Counted from the first letter of the stretch, positions 11,672 through 22,455 are shown. The stretch: 64,000 bases of DNA from Gnetum montanum (GCA_015680685.1 MNCI01021446.1:1-64000); one strand, 5' to 3'. Made by a program: numbers and translations. Notes: generated by a model from the sequence alone, not told the origin.

Positions 11672-12089
11672 GACTAGGTGTTTGGGCTAGTCTGGGGATG
11701 CTTCTAAGGATGTGACAGTGCTATCAGTGGGTGATTCTTAGTCTATTGACTCTAGGTTCAATTGTCTAGTAAGCTCGCCATGTGGACCTGTCAAGGCTAG
11801 AGGTGAAGAAAAATCATGATGCATGGACATTCTTTCTCAACCTACCACAATAAGATAAAAGCGAAGTCAAGTGATACTTGGACTAGGTGTTCGGGCTAGT
11901 CTGGGGATGCTTCTAAGGATGTGATAGTGCTATTGATGGGTGATTCCTAGTCTATTGACTCTGGGTTCAATTATCTAGTAAGCTTGCCATGTGGACCTAT
12001 CAAGGCTAGAGGTGAAGACAAATCATGATGCATGGCCATTCTTGCTTAACCTGCCACAATAAGATAAAAGCGAGGTCAAGTGATACCTG
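11672..12089. repeat. Tandem duplication of 209 bp upstream of E1 RT
   Basis: Two adjacent copies, 11672-11880 and 11881-12089, have equal length and about 90% hand-aligned identity. Both start gactaggtgtt and end gtgatac(t/c)tg. E2 has a single copy of the corresponding sequence. Confidence 0.85.
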
Positions 12090-12182
12090 TCTATAGCAAT
12101 AGCGCATAGTAAACATTTGCAAAGCTATAATGAGAGGTGAAATGATTAGAACAATTGTTGACTATGATACAAAGTTCACAAA

Positions 12183-12580
12183 CTGCTAGTTTAAGGTTGT
12201 AGCAAACCACCTGAATGTAAAATTGTATTTTAACATTGCTAGTTTAAGGTCTTTGCGGACTGCTAATGGGTTAGGTTTGTAAGTTGAAAGTATTAGTTTA
12301 AGGTCTTTGCGGACCGCTAACCTGGTTGAAACTGTGAGTCAAAACTGCTAGTTTAAGGTCTTTGCGGACCATTAACCTGGCCGAAACTGTGAATCAAAAC
12401 TGCTAGTTTAAGATCTTTGTGAACCGCTAACAGATTATATTTGCGAAGGTCAAAACTATTAGTTTAAGGTCTTTGCAAACCGCTAACAGGCTATTCTTGC
12501 AAAGGTAAGGAGTATTAGTTTAAGGTATTTGCGGACTGTGAACGAGTTATTCCTGCAAAGGTAAGCAGTTGGTTTAAGGT
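12183..12580. repeat. Hairpin array B of E1 (between RT and antisense gene)
   Basis: Eight units with a period near 55 bp, each holding GTTTAAGGTCTTTGCGGACC or a variant with paired GGTC and GACC. The array directly precedes the antisense gene promoter. The E2 equivalent is at 31281-31470. Confidence 0.8.
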
Positions 12581-12718
12581 GGGACAAAATTTTTGGTTGG
12601 GCCCACCTGACATGATGTAAACAATGCTGCTACGCTATAGTGGGAGTGCTATGCTGTACGGAGTGTCCCACATTAATCAGAGTGGGAAAATGGCAAGTTC
12701 CCTTTTTACCGCGTTAGC

Positions 12719-12726
12719 TATAAATA
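12719..12726 (+). promoter_or_regulatory. TATA box of the E1 antisense gene
   Basis: TATAAATA in AGCTATAAATAGGGG lies 137 bp upstream of the first exon ATG pair (12856) on the plus strand, opposite to E1 transcription. E2 has TATAAAA at the matching place (31629). Confidence 0.65.
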
Positions 12727-13499
12727 GGGGTTTACCCCTGGTAAACTCATCATTTTCATTGTAAGTGTAGAGCTCACATCTAGAGCATAGAGCGGTAGTA
12801 CTGGTAAAGAGCAAGGCGATTTAGCATAGCGGCTAAGAAAGAATCTACAATCGAGATGATGGCACCTAAAAGAGGACGTAAACACCTAGTGCTTGCCAAG
12901 GTGGACGAGATGAAAGACACCCTGGGGCATCTGTCGCATGCACACATCATGGTACGAGAGGAGACTTCATTGGCCTGGTAAGTTGCTACACTACCTTTTC
13001 TCTTTGGGTTATTGTTGTTATCTCCCTTTTTTTTTGGTTTGAAACCCATGTCTTCTGCCATCATTTTGGTTGCCATCTTGGTTGTTACACTGCCGCTATT
13101 GTCGATTCTACTGCGGCAGGTGTAGGGACGCTATGCTAAGGTTGCATCTAGTATTTCCTAGACTGTCACTACTGTGACAGCTTCATCATAGAGGTTTAGG
13201 TGATCCTGGCAACCTAACATGCAAATAGCATAGCGAACGGCCCTCAAGAGGGTTTAGCCACGCATGAGATTTGACAATGTAAGACATGTTTAACATAGCG
13301 TAGCGCAAATCATTTTGTATGGTAGGATATTTGTTGAAAAGACTATAGTGTATTAAATTTTTTCCTATTTAAAGTCTGTATTTAAAATGTTTTGCTATGC
13401 TAAGTTGGTGTGTTGTAAAACCTTTAGATCAATGCATCAGTAATATCATGTTGCTACACTATTGATTTGGTGGTTTTGTTGATGAATCTGCCTTAGTTG

Positions 13500-13640
13500 T
13501 AAATCTGTTCTATTGCTACACTACGCTACATGCAAAGAGAGAGTTTTGCTACGCTATTTGCTACCGGGGGTTTATGCTACGCTACATGCAAAGAAAGAGT
13601 TACACTACGCTATTCACAAATGGCTAATTTTGCTACATTA
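13500..13640. repeat. GCTACGCTA repeats in an intron of the E1 antisense gene
   Basis: Repeated units 'gctacactacgctacatgca', 'gctacgctatttgctac' and 'gctacgctacatgcaaag', similar to the LTR palindrome half-sites, lie before the acceptor near 13690. Confidence 0.6.
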
Positions 13641-15807
13641 CATGCAACCTCCACTCGAATATAATGCTAACATTTGTCATTTTGTTATGCAGGGTGATGT
13701 TAAAACCCATTGTGATTTTCCTGGAGATTGTAGGGATTTAGTGTTGCCTAGGTGAACCAGTGGCCAATGTTTCTCCACCCCATGCATGTGTGGGGTGGTA
13801 GGCAATCTAGTTCCAGGAAGGTGCATGGGACTTCCTACAATTCCTCCTCCAACACTTTAGTGTGATCGTTTGGTCACACTTATCAGTGAAGGTAGCAGCC
13901 GTAATTATAGAAACCCTATTGCCTAGGGCAAATTGGGGTATTCTAAAATTTCTAACCAATGGGGCAATCGAGGGCGAGCAAGCAGGAGGATCCAACCAAT
14001 GCCCAAAAAGTCTGAGACTCTTGAGTTAGATCTAGGAGATGCTAAAGTATAAGTGTTACCACTTATACAATACATTGTTTGTTGCTTGCCACATGGGCAC
14101 CTATTTTCAGAACCCACCAAGAACTGTTTATTTTGTCGGCGGGTGAGTTCTGTAAGCGTATTCCATCATGTTATGCAATGCACGCTATGCTAGGCAATAA
14201 TCTTAACAATGTATGTGCTTTTTTTGTGTTACTAGGTTTTACATCAACGAGAGTGGACTTCACGATGATACTGATACCTTAGCTTTGGCACAGATGGCCT
14301 TGTGGGAGTTTTCCTTTATTGGGAATGTGCACATCGCCGTGATAGGCCAATGCGGGGGTGAGTACAAAACCTATGCAACCTGGTACCCGTAGTTTTATAA
14401 TAGGTGTAAGGAGGTTGGTTGGTTGGATGGGGATTGGGCATCCCTTAGGCCAATCACCATTGAAGACATGTTGGTGGATCTCCCACCATTCCCGTCGTCG
14501 TTTAAACTTGGTATGCTAGACCGTGAGTTCATGTTTTGCATGTTTGAGTGTTGTCTCTATTTTTTTGCTGTTTTTGTTTGTTTGTTTAACTTTTAAATTT
14601 TTTCTTTTTTGTGAATTGCTACAGTGGAAAAGAAATCCTAGGAGGTTACTGTGATTACCTCTAGGCATAACAAGGCCAACATTTATTTCAAGTATGGGGA
14701 GGTGGATGAGACCCAACGCTAGCTCTACAACGGGGCCTTGGAATCAATTGTCAACAACCTTCGAGATGCTGGGCTCATGGAGTTATTCTTGGCTGTTAAC
14801 TCAAGCATCCCTACTACCGAGATGCTTGCCCTAGCTGACTCCTTTTTTGAAAGAGCAAACTGCTTCTGCACATGTATGCATGGTGTGCTAGTGGTGTTGG
14901 AGATTAATGACCAACTATTTGTGGATCTCTTCGATGTCCCTACTGATGGTCTCCCCATGGGGGAAAAGATCAAGAAGGAGGCCAACCATTAGGGGGACAT
15001 TGAGGAGTGGCTAGGGGCAGAGAAGGGCCGCAAGGGGATCCATATTGAGGAGGCCAGGCTAAGAGAGGCCAAAATGGTTTACCCCATCTTTTGTGCCCAT
15101 GCTTTCCCTAAGCTACTCTCCCAAGGAAAAATCATTGGGATCAAGCAAGCTTGGATAATGAGAGAGGTCATGGAAGAGGAGGCCCATTACAATTAGGCCA
15201 AGCATCTTTGCAAAGGTCTGTAGGGTAAAATGGTCAAGCTTCATAAGAAGCCTGAATCTTGTTTCAGTGTGCATCATGCCTTCTTTGTGGCCTGCCTACG
15301 GCACTTTGCCGAATTCTTGGTGGTCCGTGAGAATGGAGTCTAGGTGATGCAAAATCATAACTAGATTTCCAAATCGTGGATTTGCCAAGTCTTCCATACC
15401 ACCCGATCCCAGGATGCCCTAGAAGCTATTGGGGAATCAATTTCAATGACGACCAGGGATCGAGTGGCACGCAACTTGCATAGCCAAGATAGCGTAGGAG
15501 AGGCATCCCCTGCTACTATAGGTAGCATATCATAGGGGAAATGCCTCATTGCAGAAATAATGGCAAGTAAGTTACAACGTAAGAGGTCTCACTTAGCCGA
15601 GGAGCCTCCTTGTATGGACAAACAAGGGGGGCAGAAGCTATGGTTCAAGCTTCGCAGACTACAGCCTCCCATTGGTAAATGCTTTTTTTATTTATGTGTC
15701 ACCTTTTTTGTTTGGTTAATGCTTGCTACACTATGCTATGCTAGGTAGCGTAGCATCTGTTTTATGTTAGGATGTTTTTGCCTAACGTGACTATGTTTTT
15801 TTGATAG

Positions 15808-16133
15808 AGGAAGAAGAAGAAGAAGAAGAAGAAGGTGAAGAAGAGGTGAGGATGCCCAAAATAGGGGCAATTAATAAAGATGCGGGGGCCCTAATCATAG
15901 AGGAAAGGACCCTGGTCAAGGAAGAAGGAGCTCCTGCCACAAAGGAAAGGACTCCTGTTGATGAGGAGAATGCTCCTGATGATGAGGAGGATGCTCCTAT
16001 TGATGAGGAGAATGCTCCTGATGATGAGGAGGACACTCCTACTGATGAGGAGGATGCTCCTATTGATGAGGAAGAGATGGGTGCCATAGAAAGAAGGGCC
16101 CCGATGAATAAAGAAGAGGCCCTTGTCAACTAG
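15808..16133 (+). repeat. Acidic coding repeat in exon 5 of the antisense gene
   Basis: The plus-strand frame 15801-16133 begins with a Glu run, then tandem copies of a 12-residue acidic unit (APDDEEDAPIDEEN type) between about 15950 and 16075. The DNA shows the same periodicity (gatgaggagga(t/c)gctcct). It is a low-complexity acidic domain within the antisense protein. Confidence 0.75.
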
Positions 16134-16529
16134 AAAGGGGCCTTCGTCAATGATCCCTTTGCTGAATGTATTTCAGCGCTAGAGGAGTAGATGAACGCGA
16201 AGGGCGCTGCCACAATGCTAAGTTAGCTAGAAGGAGGGGAACTACAACTTGATGCTGGTGAGTTTGACCACATTTTGATAGTATGTTGATGGGCAAACCC
16301 CCGGCTATCACCCCTGAGGGTTTTTTGGATAGGAGCTTTACACTGTCATTTGCGTTTCTCATCAGCTTTATTGTAGTCCTCTCAGTCATAACTAACATAT
16401 TTTGTTGTGTAGCAGATACCAATGGGTTGAGACCCCTGATAAGTTTGCGTTTATGTAGGGGGTGGTCAACGACATGATCAACCATCTAAGGCAGATCGAT
16501 CCAGAAGTGGGTGAGTGAAGTAGCTACAC

Positions 16530-16635
16530 TAGGCTTTTTAGTTTGCTAAACTTTGCTATCCTAACTTGCTAAACTTTGCTACGCTAGCTTGCTAAACTTT
16601 GCTACGCCAACTTGCTAAACTTTGCTATGCCACTG
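16530..16635. repeat. Tandem 29-bp repeat in intron 6 of the E1 antisense gene
   Basis: About four copies of 'cttgctaaactttgctacgc' and variants precede the exon 7 acceptor (16665). The GCTACGC half-site of the LTR palindromes recurs in each copy. Confidence 0.75.
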
Positions 16636-17811
16636 TGACCCATGCCTTTTATGTGTGGTTGATAGCCTCTCACCTCAAGTGGGACCCAAAGCAAGTAGTT
16701 AAGGTCGATGCTGTGCTTGCATTCCCATCAAAAGTAACTGAGGTACCTCGTTGCATGTACAACGAGGTTAGTGAATGTGCGTTATACTCGGCACACTCCT
16801 TGTGGGTGTGAGGCGTACAAACGAAGACCTGTGGAAACGGGTCTAGAGGCTTGAGAAAGAGAAGGCAAGTCTAACCGCCGAGGTGGGAGACCTCCACTCT
16901 AGAAATGAGTTCGTTTTGGCTTGAGATACTAATGATGGAAGTTGGTGCATGACCATCATTGATTATGTAAGATACTTGATGACCATGTAGCGCAACAATG
17001 AGGCCACACAAGAAATAATAGAGCAATGTATGCAGATGGACTTGTTGGCCCAGAAGAACCAAGACTAGAAGGATTACAATTTAAGAGTTTATGAGTGGGG
17101 GTAGTCCTAGAAAAACCACAAGCATATGTATAAACTAGAACATGCCACCTATTGTAAACAGTATCGGGATGCTTTTGTTAAGCTATATATGCATGAAGTG
17201 TTCCTTGATGCTATTGGTGCTTCTGGGGCTTACGACAAGTTCATGCAACAAGTGACAGTCACTGAATCCCCTGAATGGAAAGTGAGTTTCCCCACAGGTG
17301 GGACCGCCACTGCCTCCTTTTCTCCAAGGCCACCTAGATGGATGGATTTTGAGAAGGAGAAGGTTGTAATAGATGCTAACTTGGGTGATAGGTATTGGGC
17401 AGACATTACTGAAGAGGAGGTCTGGCAACACCTTGGGACTGGCTTGGATCACATACCCCCTGAGACAGATGTAGGGTCATCTCGAGTTAGTGACTTTTCA
17501 TGATGCAATGATTTATTTTATTCTAGTTTCTATTGTGGCTCTAACTGATAGCTTTAATTTTCTATGACATAGAATCCAGATGAAGATGCAAGGCCCTTTG
17601 AGGGTTGGAATGATGATGCAATGGAAGATGATGCAGGAGAAGATGATGCATGAAAGAAAGGGATTTTATTTGTATTATTTTTATTTTATTCTAAAAGTAT
17701 ATTGTAAATATTATTTGGTTAAGAATCTAAATGGAAGATGAATTACAACAAGATTCATCTTATTCTGGCTTGTGTGTTATGTATGTTATTCATTTTTATG
17801 TTTTTCTGCCT

Positions 17812-18070
17812 TAGTTTTAGGCCATTTCGGGCCATCCCTAGTTTTAGGTCATTTTGGACCATTGGAGATGTGGGGAAAGGAATTTTACTAGTTTTAGGCC
17901 TTAGCGGGCCATGGTGGAGATGTGGAGTAAAGAATTTTACCAGTTTTAGGCCTTTGCAGGCCGTAAAACACGCAAACGGAAGGTTTTGCTAATTTTAGGC
18001 CTTAGCAGGCCGTGGGATGATGTAAACAGAAAATTTTTCCAATTTTAGGCCTTAGCGGGCCATGGGACGA
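17812..18070. repeat. Hairpin array C of E1 (antisense gene 3' end to protease)
   Basis: Six units of AGTTTTAGGCC-N6-GGCC type, with stems GGCC/GGCC and one GGTC/GACC. It sits between the antisense gene stop (17651) and the end of protease (18244). E2 44879-45155 is the counterpart. Confidence 0.8.
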
Positions 18071-18243
18071 TGTAAATGGATGATTTGTAAATGGTTTAAA
18101 AGAATTAGTTAGGCATTTGACATGGATGAATGAATGTGAAGCAAACAAGAAACAGATGTATAACAGGCATTAGCTAGGTAGGAAGCATTGAAGTTGCTAC
18201 GCTATACAAGTAACAATCATCCTTGCAAATGCTTTCTGACCCA

Positions 18244-19080
18244 TCATGGATTTGGTGAGATGTAAGGCTGAGAAGCTTTACTACTACATTCTTCTACATC
18301 ATTGTCCTCCATTTGAAAAGGCAACTTGGCCCACGCAGTTTCGTTTTCTGAGTCGACATGTTGAACCGACTCTTTCGTCAAATAATTAGTGTCGATGGAG
18401 ACAGGCGCCTTGTTCTCAGAGGTGATGACCTCCAAACCCTTCTTCATATCTACATTATTTATTGCCTGGGTTGCCACCTCGTCACCATGGATCATCACCT
18501 CCTTGCCTGCATAGGGTAGATGGATTTCCAGATGTATGGGTGAAGAGACAACCCTAAGTTGGGCTAGCCATGACCTCCCTTGGATCAGGTTAAACTTGAG
18601 CATCTCTTCCACCATGATAAATGCTGCATTCATAGGAAATTGGTCCCCTGCCACAAAGTCAATGTGGATAGTTCCTTTCACCATGACTTGTGCCCCGTTT
18701 AATAACTTCAAACATGACGTTGTCATGGGTTTGATTTGGTCTACCAAACCCAGTTTATCCACAATGGGGAATGGGATGATGTTCGTAGTAGCCCCATCAT
18801 CAACATGTACTCTTCGGATCCAATGTTGGCCAACCCAAATTGTGATGAAGAGAAGTGCTATGATCACCTGACCCTTTTCAAGGTCTTCCCTAATGGAGTT
18901 GTCATAGAATGTTAATTGGGGTGGCTGTGGTTCTCCAGGCATAGAAGGAAGCATAACCAAATGAATTGCTTTCTCTTTTGCTGGCATGTTTTCATTAACT
19001 GGTATTGCCATTAACATGCAAACTAGAGCCTCACGGTGTGCAGTGGAAGTCATTATTAGGTCGTACAGGCTCAACATCAT
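18244..19080 (-). pseudogene. E1 aspartic protease region
   Basis: A 278-codon open frame. The retropepsin active site appears as VHVDDGATTNII, where D-D-G replaces the usual D-S/T-G, and the flap-distal motif as LIQGRSWLAQL. Upstream is a helical region YDLIMTSTAHREAL that also precedes protease in E4. The protease would process the gag-pol polyprotein. The frame is open but cut off from RT by the antisense gene and two hairpin arrays, so RT would have needed splicing, frameshifting or a separate RNA. Ogre-type elements are known to splice between protease and RT. Confidence 0.82.
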
Positions 19081-19086
19081 GTTCTT

Positions 19087-19734
19087 TTATTTTAGAGCTT
19101 GCTTAACTTGAGTAAGAGAGCCTAAAAGATCTTGTCCACCTTCCCGTTGTTTACTACCCTTCTTCTCTTCCATTTGTCCTAGGATATGAATTTCCCAAGG
19201 AGGAACAGTTTCAGGTTTGGGGTTAGATCCTTTCAGGTGAGGTGGTGATGACCATGTGCGCATAGCAGCGTTGACTTTTGGTGATGAGGCCAACATAGAT
19301 GTAGAGGATGAGGGAGTAGGCTTGGAGGGGCCTGGGGTGGTACGTTTTGTTGCTGCTTCACCTATAGAATGCTCTTCTTGTTTCCTTGGATGAGAAGGTT
19401 GTGGTGTCGTATTATGCGGCGCAGGGACAGTCGAGTGGTTCGGCCCCCTGAAGATGAATGGTGTTTGTGGGGTTAGTGTGGGTGGTGGTATAGTCTTGTT
19501 TACAGAAAATGCAGGGGCAGATGTCCAAGGAGGGACATTTAGGACAAACGGTTGCTGTGACATTTTTTTAGCCGCTGTTGGTGTGGGTGCACTACGCTGA
19601 GGCACACAAACCAAAAACAGTTTCTGAGGAGGTTTGGGATTATTATCTATGCCAATGGTGTTGATAATGTAACCAATGTTATTGGTGTTAAGTGGATATG
19701 TGTAAACATGAATAGATTGATCCTTAGGGCACAT
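19087..19734 (-). pseudogene. E1 Pro/Ser/Thr-rich linker between gag and protease
   Basis: A 215-codon open frame starting near the conserved YIINTIGID segment. Proline-rich repeats follow (PFVLNVPPWTSAPAF, PFIFRGPNHS), and it ends with TQVKQALK just before protease. E2 (47007-46639) and E4 (39840-40430) carry the same PPF(V/I)I(K/R)(V/A)P repeats, so this is part of the polyprotein rather than a separate gene. Confidence 0.75.
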
Positions 19735-19776
19735 AGGGTTTCTTTAATCTAGAACCAACTTTCCTTGATCAATCAT

Positions 19777-20500
19777 TTATTGAATATCATTCTTTAATGC
19801 TAAACAGTAGTCTGTATCGTGACCACAAAGTTGATGGTAGTCACAGAACCACTCTAGCCTAAAATTCTTAGGAACAGGGGGCTCGATGGGCAAAGCCAAA
19901 GAGGGGTTCCTAAGGAGTTCATAGTACCGTTGATGCCTTTTGGTTGCCTCCTCTAACATCCACTTATGTTGAATGTACCCTGCCGCTAGCAATTGCTTCA
20001 GAAGTTTTGAAGGCTTGACTGGTAGTGAGGTGTACTTGGAGTAATCTTTACATTCTAAGTTAGGCTTATGTGGAGTGGCTGCTTTGGATGCCGACATGGA
20101 GGGTTGAGCGGAGTTGTTTGGGTTGGGTGTGGGGTTAGTTGATGCAGTGGCCACCTTCTTGTTGTTCTTGTTGTTGGGCTTGGCTTTGTTTTCCATAGTG
20201 GCCATTGTGGTTGTTGTAGCCTTACCCTTTTCTTTGTCCTTATTCATATACGTGTTCTTATATGCAACATAGGTTGGATCTTTACTTTCCTCAGCTGCAT
20301 CTTAAATGCTCTTAGTCTGGGCAAAATCTTGACTAAGAGTTTGTGGAGCAAGGTAGTACAATTTGGATTTAATGAAGTCGTTCACTGCACTGTTGAAGAT
20401 GGCCAGCAGATGGGCCTCCGCGATAGGCTCGTGGATTTCATTTAGGGTAGCACTCCACCACTGTATAAACTTTTGGATGTGCCATGGATTTCATTTAGGG
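19777..20500 (-). pseudogene. E1 gag (C-terminal half with zinc knuckle)
   Basis: The frame 20247-19777 carries a Lys/Asn-rich segment and ends in a Tat-type knuckle CDYHQLCGHDTDYCLALK that would bind RNA. Between 20500 and 20250 the minus strand matches the gag core of E4 (39120-39306) in broken frame. The N-terminal half of gag seen in E4 and E2 is missing, so E1 has an internal deletion near 20500. Confidence 0.75.
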
Positions 20501-20852
20501 ATTAGTCATTTAGGCTCGAGAGGTCGATGTGGTCCTTGCACTAGGCTAAGTGGTCACTCGGCACCTATGGTGCCCTAAATCGAAAAAGGGACCTCAAGGT
20601 TTGAGGTACCAACAATGGTGGTTGAGGAAATAATTTCATAAAGTTGAAAATGATTTATGAGCAAGAAAAAAAAGAGATCAAGTGGCGATCAGAGGCTTTC
20701 TGTCATGCAGGGTTCCAAAGGAACTGTCGATGCGACCAGCCTGTACCACACTATGCATAAACAACCGCAAGGATGTCACGTTTATGCTGGTGAGTGATGG
20801 GGTATAGAGAGCATGTAGGACTACCTATGAGACACAAAAAGGGGCACCAAAA
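20501..20852 (-). other. E1 leader and gag deletion junction
   Basis: No coding signal. It joins the truncated gag directly to a short leader next to the PBS. Confidence 0.5.
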
Positions 20853-20871
20853 GGCCATCCTTCTAGCACCA
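20853..20871 (-). other. E1 primer binding site
   Basis: Minus-strand TGGTGCTAGAAGGATGGCC starts 5 bases inside the 5' LTR. E2 (51956-51974) and E4 (37661-37679) have the same site with small changes. The TGG start fits a tRNA CCA end; I do not name the tRNA. Confidence 0.7.
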
Positions 20872-20876
20872 AAAAT

Positions 20877-22450
20877 TGTAGTGACTGAAAACGTTGGTGG
20901 TTGGAACACCGAGAGGTTGCCGGGTGAACAGTTTAACCTCGGATCTGTGTGAGGGTCATGCTGGATAAAATAGAAGAGGGGCATCTTGAACCATCTAGTT
21001 GATCAGATAGGGACTTAATCAATGTAACTTAACCTTACATGAACATTTTTTTAAATGCCAAATATGCGAGGTAAAATTGATAATCAATAAATGCAGGAAT
21101 GAAGGAAATAATGCCAAACAGTGATAACAATAAAGAGATAGCAGAAGAAACTCAGGTAAGAAAATGCACTACCACAAGGTCGTGGGTTTGATTCTTTGCT
21201 TTGTTTGAAAGACGTATAACAAGTTATACAACACCAAAGGCACACAGAGAGTTCAAGAGTAACCAAGCTACTTATAATGTACCAACAATGCTCTTGAATG
21301 CAAACTTAAAAGCCAACAATGCAAAATGCCAACAAGCCAACTACTCTCACCAATGCCAAAGAAGCCCACAAACCAAAATGCCAACCAACTTAGCATCATT
21401 TTTTGGGGTATTTATAGGGCTAGGAGTGGGAGAAAAACATGGTTTAGGTGCCACGTGTCTTGGACCCCACAAGATGTTGATGTGCCTGTACTGCATGGAT
21501 GTGCAACGCCGGTCATGAACTTACTACGCTGTGACCATGTTGTCAAAACTGGAGGTGCTGGAATCTAGTGTGCTAACAATGCATGTCTAGCATATTGAAG
21601 TAACATAGCAGCTTGCTACGCTATGCTAAGCTATGTAGCGTAGCTGTTTGCTACGCTATGCTATGCTATATAACGTAGCACAATGTAGCCACTGGTTTGA
21701 ACAGGAAATTTTCTTTGGAGTCAAAAACATTTGATGGAAGCCTTGGAGTGTGTTGGATTAACCTTTGGAACATTTTATTGATTTGCATTTTTGCTACGCT
21801 ATGCTACGCTACGTACCGTAGCAACTAATGTAACATGTATTTTTGTCAAAGTTGCACGGCTTCACAAGAGAAAACCTTACCTGTGGTTCAAGAGCTAACT
21901 GAGATAGATTAGTTTTTGAAGCAACAATGTTGTTAGATGCAATCCTTTTACTAAAATGTCTTGATAGAGGAGTCTTTGCATGTTTTTCCCCTTGCTACGC
22001 TATGTAGCATAGCACCCTATGTTGATTGAACTCTAACTTTTCCTTGCGCGAACATCTTGCTAAAACTTGTATTCAGACACTTGATTGATTTTTCAAAGGC
22101 TTACTACACTGCACAGTGTAGCGTAGCATAGCAGACTTCTTCAGTAGAAAAATTGCCAAACTGTTTTGCCCATCCTGAGCACCATCAACAACTCCTAACA
22201 TAGTTTTTGGTTAGACTGATAGCTGGGTGAATTGTCTAGGTGGGCAAGCTGGAGAGTCCATTGGGCTTGCCAGTCTTGGAAGTAGAAAACTTTCCAGACT
22301 ACATAGTCTATCTTTGGTATTTACATTTTCTTGTCCAATGATCATGAAATTACACTTGTCGATGATCATGAAATTACACTTGTTGAAGCCCTTGCCTAAA
22401 TTCCAAGACCCTGATGAAGCAAGAGGGTCTCGAAATTTTATGGTGTTTCA
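20877..22450 (-). repeat. E1 5' LTR
   Basis: 1,574 bp, partner of 4971-6544. On the minus strand it starts TGAAACACC at 22450 and ends CACTACA at 20877. TATAAATA is at 21409-21416 (minus). The PBS adjoins at 20871. Confidence 0.92.
21409..21416 (-). promoter_or_regulatory. TATA box in E1 5' LTR
   Basis: Minus-strand TATAAATA in the same context as in the 3' LTR. This copy would drive E1. Confidence 0.6.
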
Positions 22451-22455
22451 TGGGC
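22451..22455. repeat. Target site duplication of E1, right copy (TGGGC)
   Basis: Exact match to 4966-4970. Confidence 0.9.

Larger units (their letters stand above)
12719..17653 (+). pseudogene. Antisense spliced gene inside E1 (unknown protein)
   Basis: I do not recognise this protein. Its exon structure is visible and is shared with E2. Exon 1 starts ATGATG at 12856 and ends at a consensus GTAAGT donor (12978). Later exons are about: ?-14142 (GTGAGT donor), 14236-14510, 14625-15674, 15808-16257, 16416-16510, 16666-17485 and 17573-17653 (stop TGA 17651). All these have AG acceptors after T-rich tracts. Conserved parts are GLHDD..LALAQMALWEF (exon 3), LRDAGLMELFLAV and LLSQGKI..IKQAWIMREV (exon 4), an acidic repeat domain (exon 5), KFAFM (exon 6), a coiled-coil-like LEKEKASLTAEV and EIIEQCMQMDLLAQK (exon 7), and an acidic tail. 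Exon 4 carries eight in-frame stops, all TAG. It lies exactly in the protease-RT spacer and runs against the element. Additional ORFs are known in Tat elements, but I cannot tie this one to a described domain. Confidence 0.75.
4971..22450 (-). mobile_element. E1: Tat-like Ty3/gypsy retrotransposon carrying an antisense gene
   Basis: 17,480 bp with two 1,574-bp LTRs and a perfect 5-bp TGGGC target duplication. Minus-strand order: 5' LTR (20877-22450), leader, gag (about 20500-19777), linker, protease (19080-18244), hairpin array, an oppositely oriented spliced gene (12719-17653), hairpin array, RT-RNase H (11570-10260), a second RNase H-like domain (9960-9508), integrase (9456-8362), hairpin array, 3' UTR, PPT and 3' LTR (4971-6544). 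The large size, the second RNase H and the gap between protease and RT point to the Tat group, which includes Ogre. The insertion lies within the E0 RNase H coding sequence, whose frame resumes on both sides once one TGGGC copy is removed. Confidence 0.9.

Noticed and set aside
12183-12580. CRISPR-like array of repeats and spacers
   Set aside because: Units are imperfect, spacers are themselves related, and the context is a plant retrotransposon. It is better described as a hairpin minisatellite.
15791-16129. Ser-rich 112-codon minus-strand frame
   Set aside because: It is the complement of the acidic Glu/Asp repeat in antisense exon 5; the Ser runs are a by-product of GA-rich codons.
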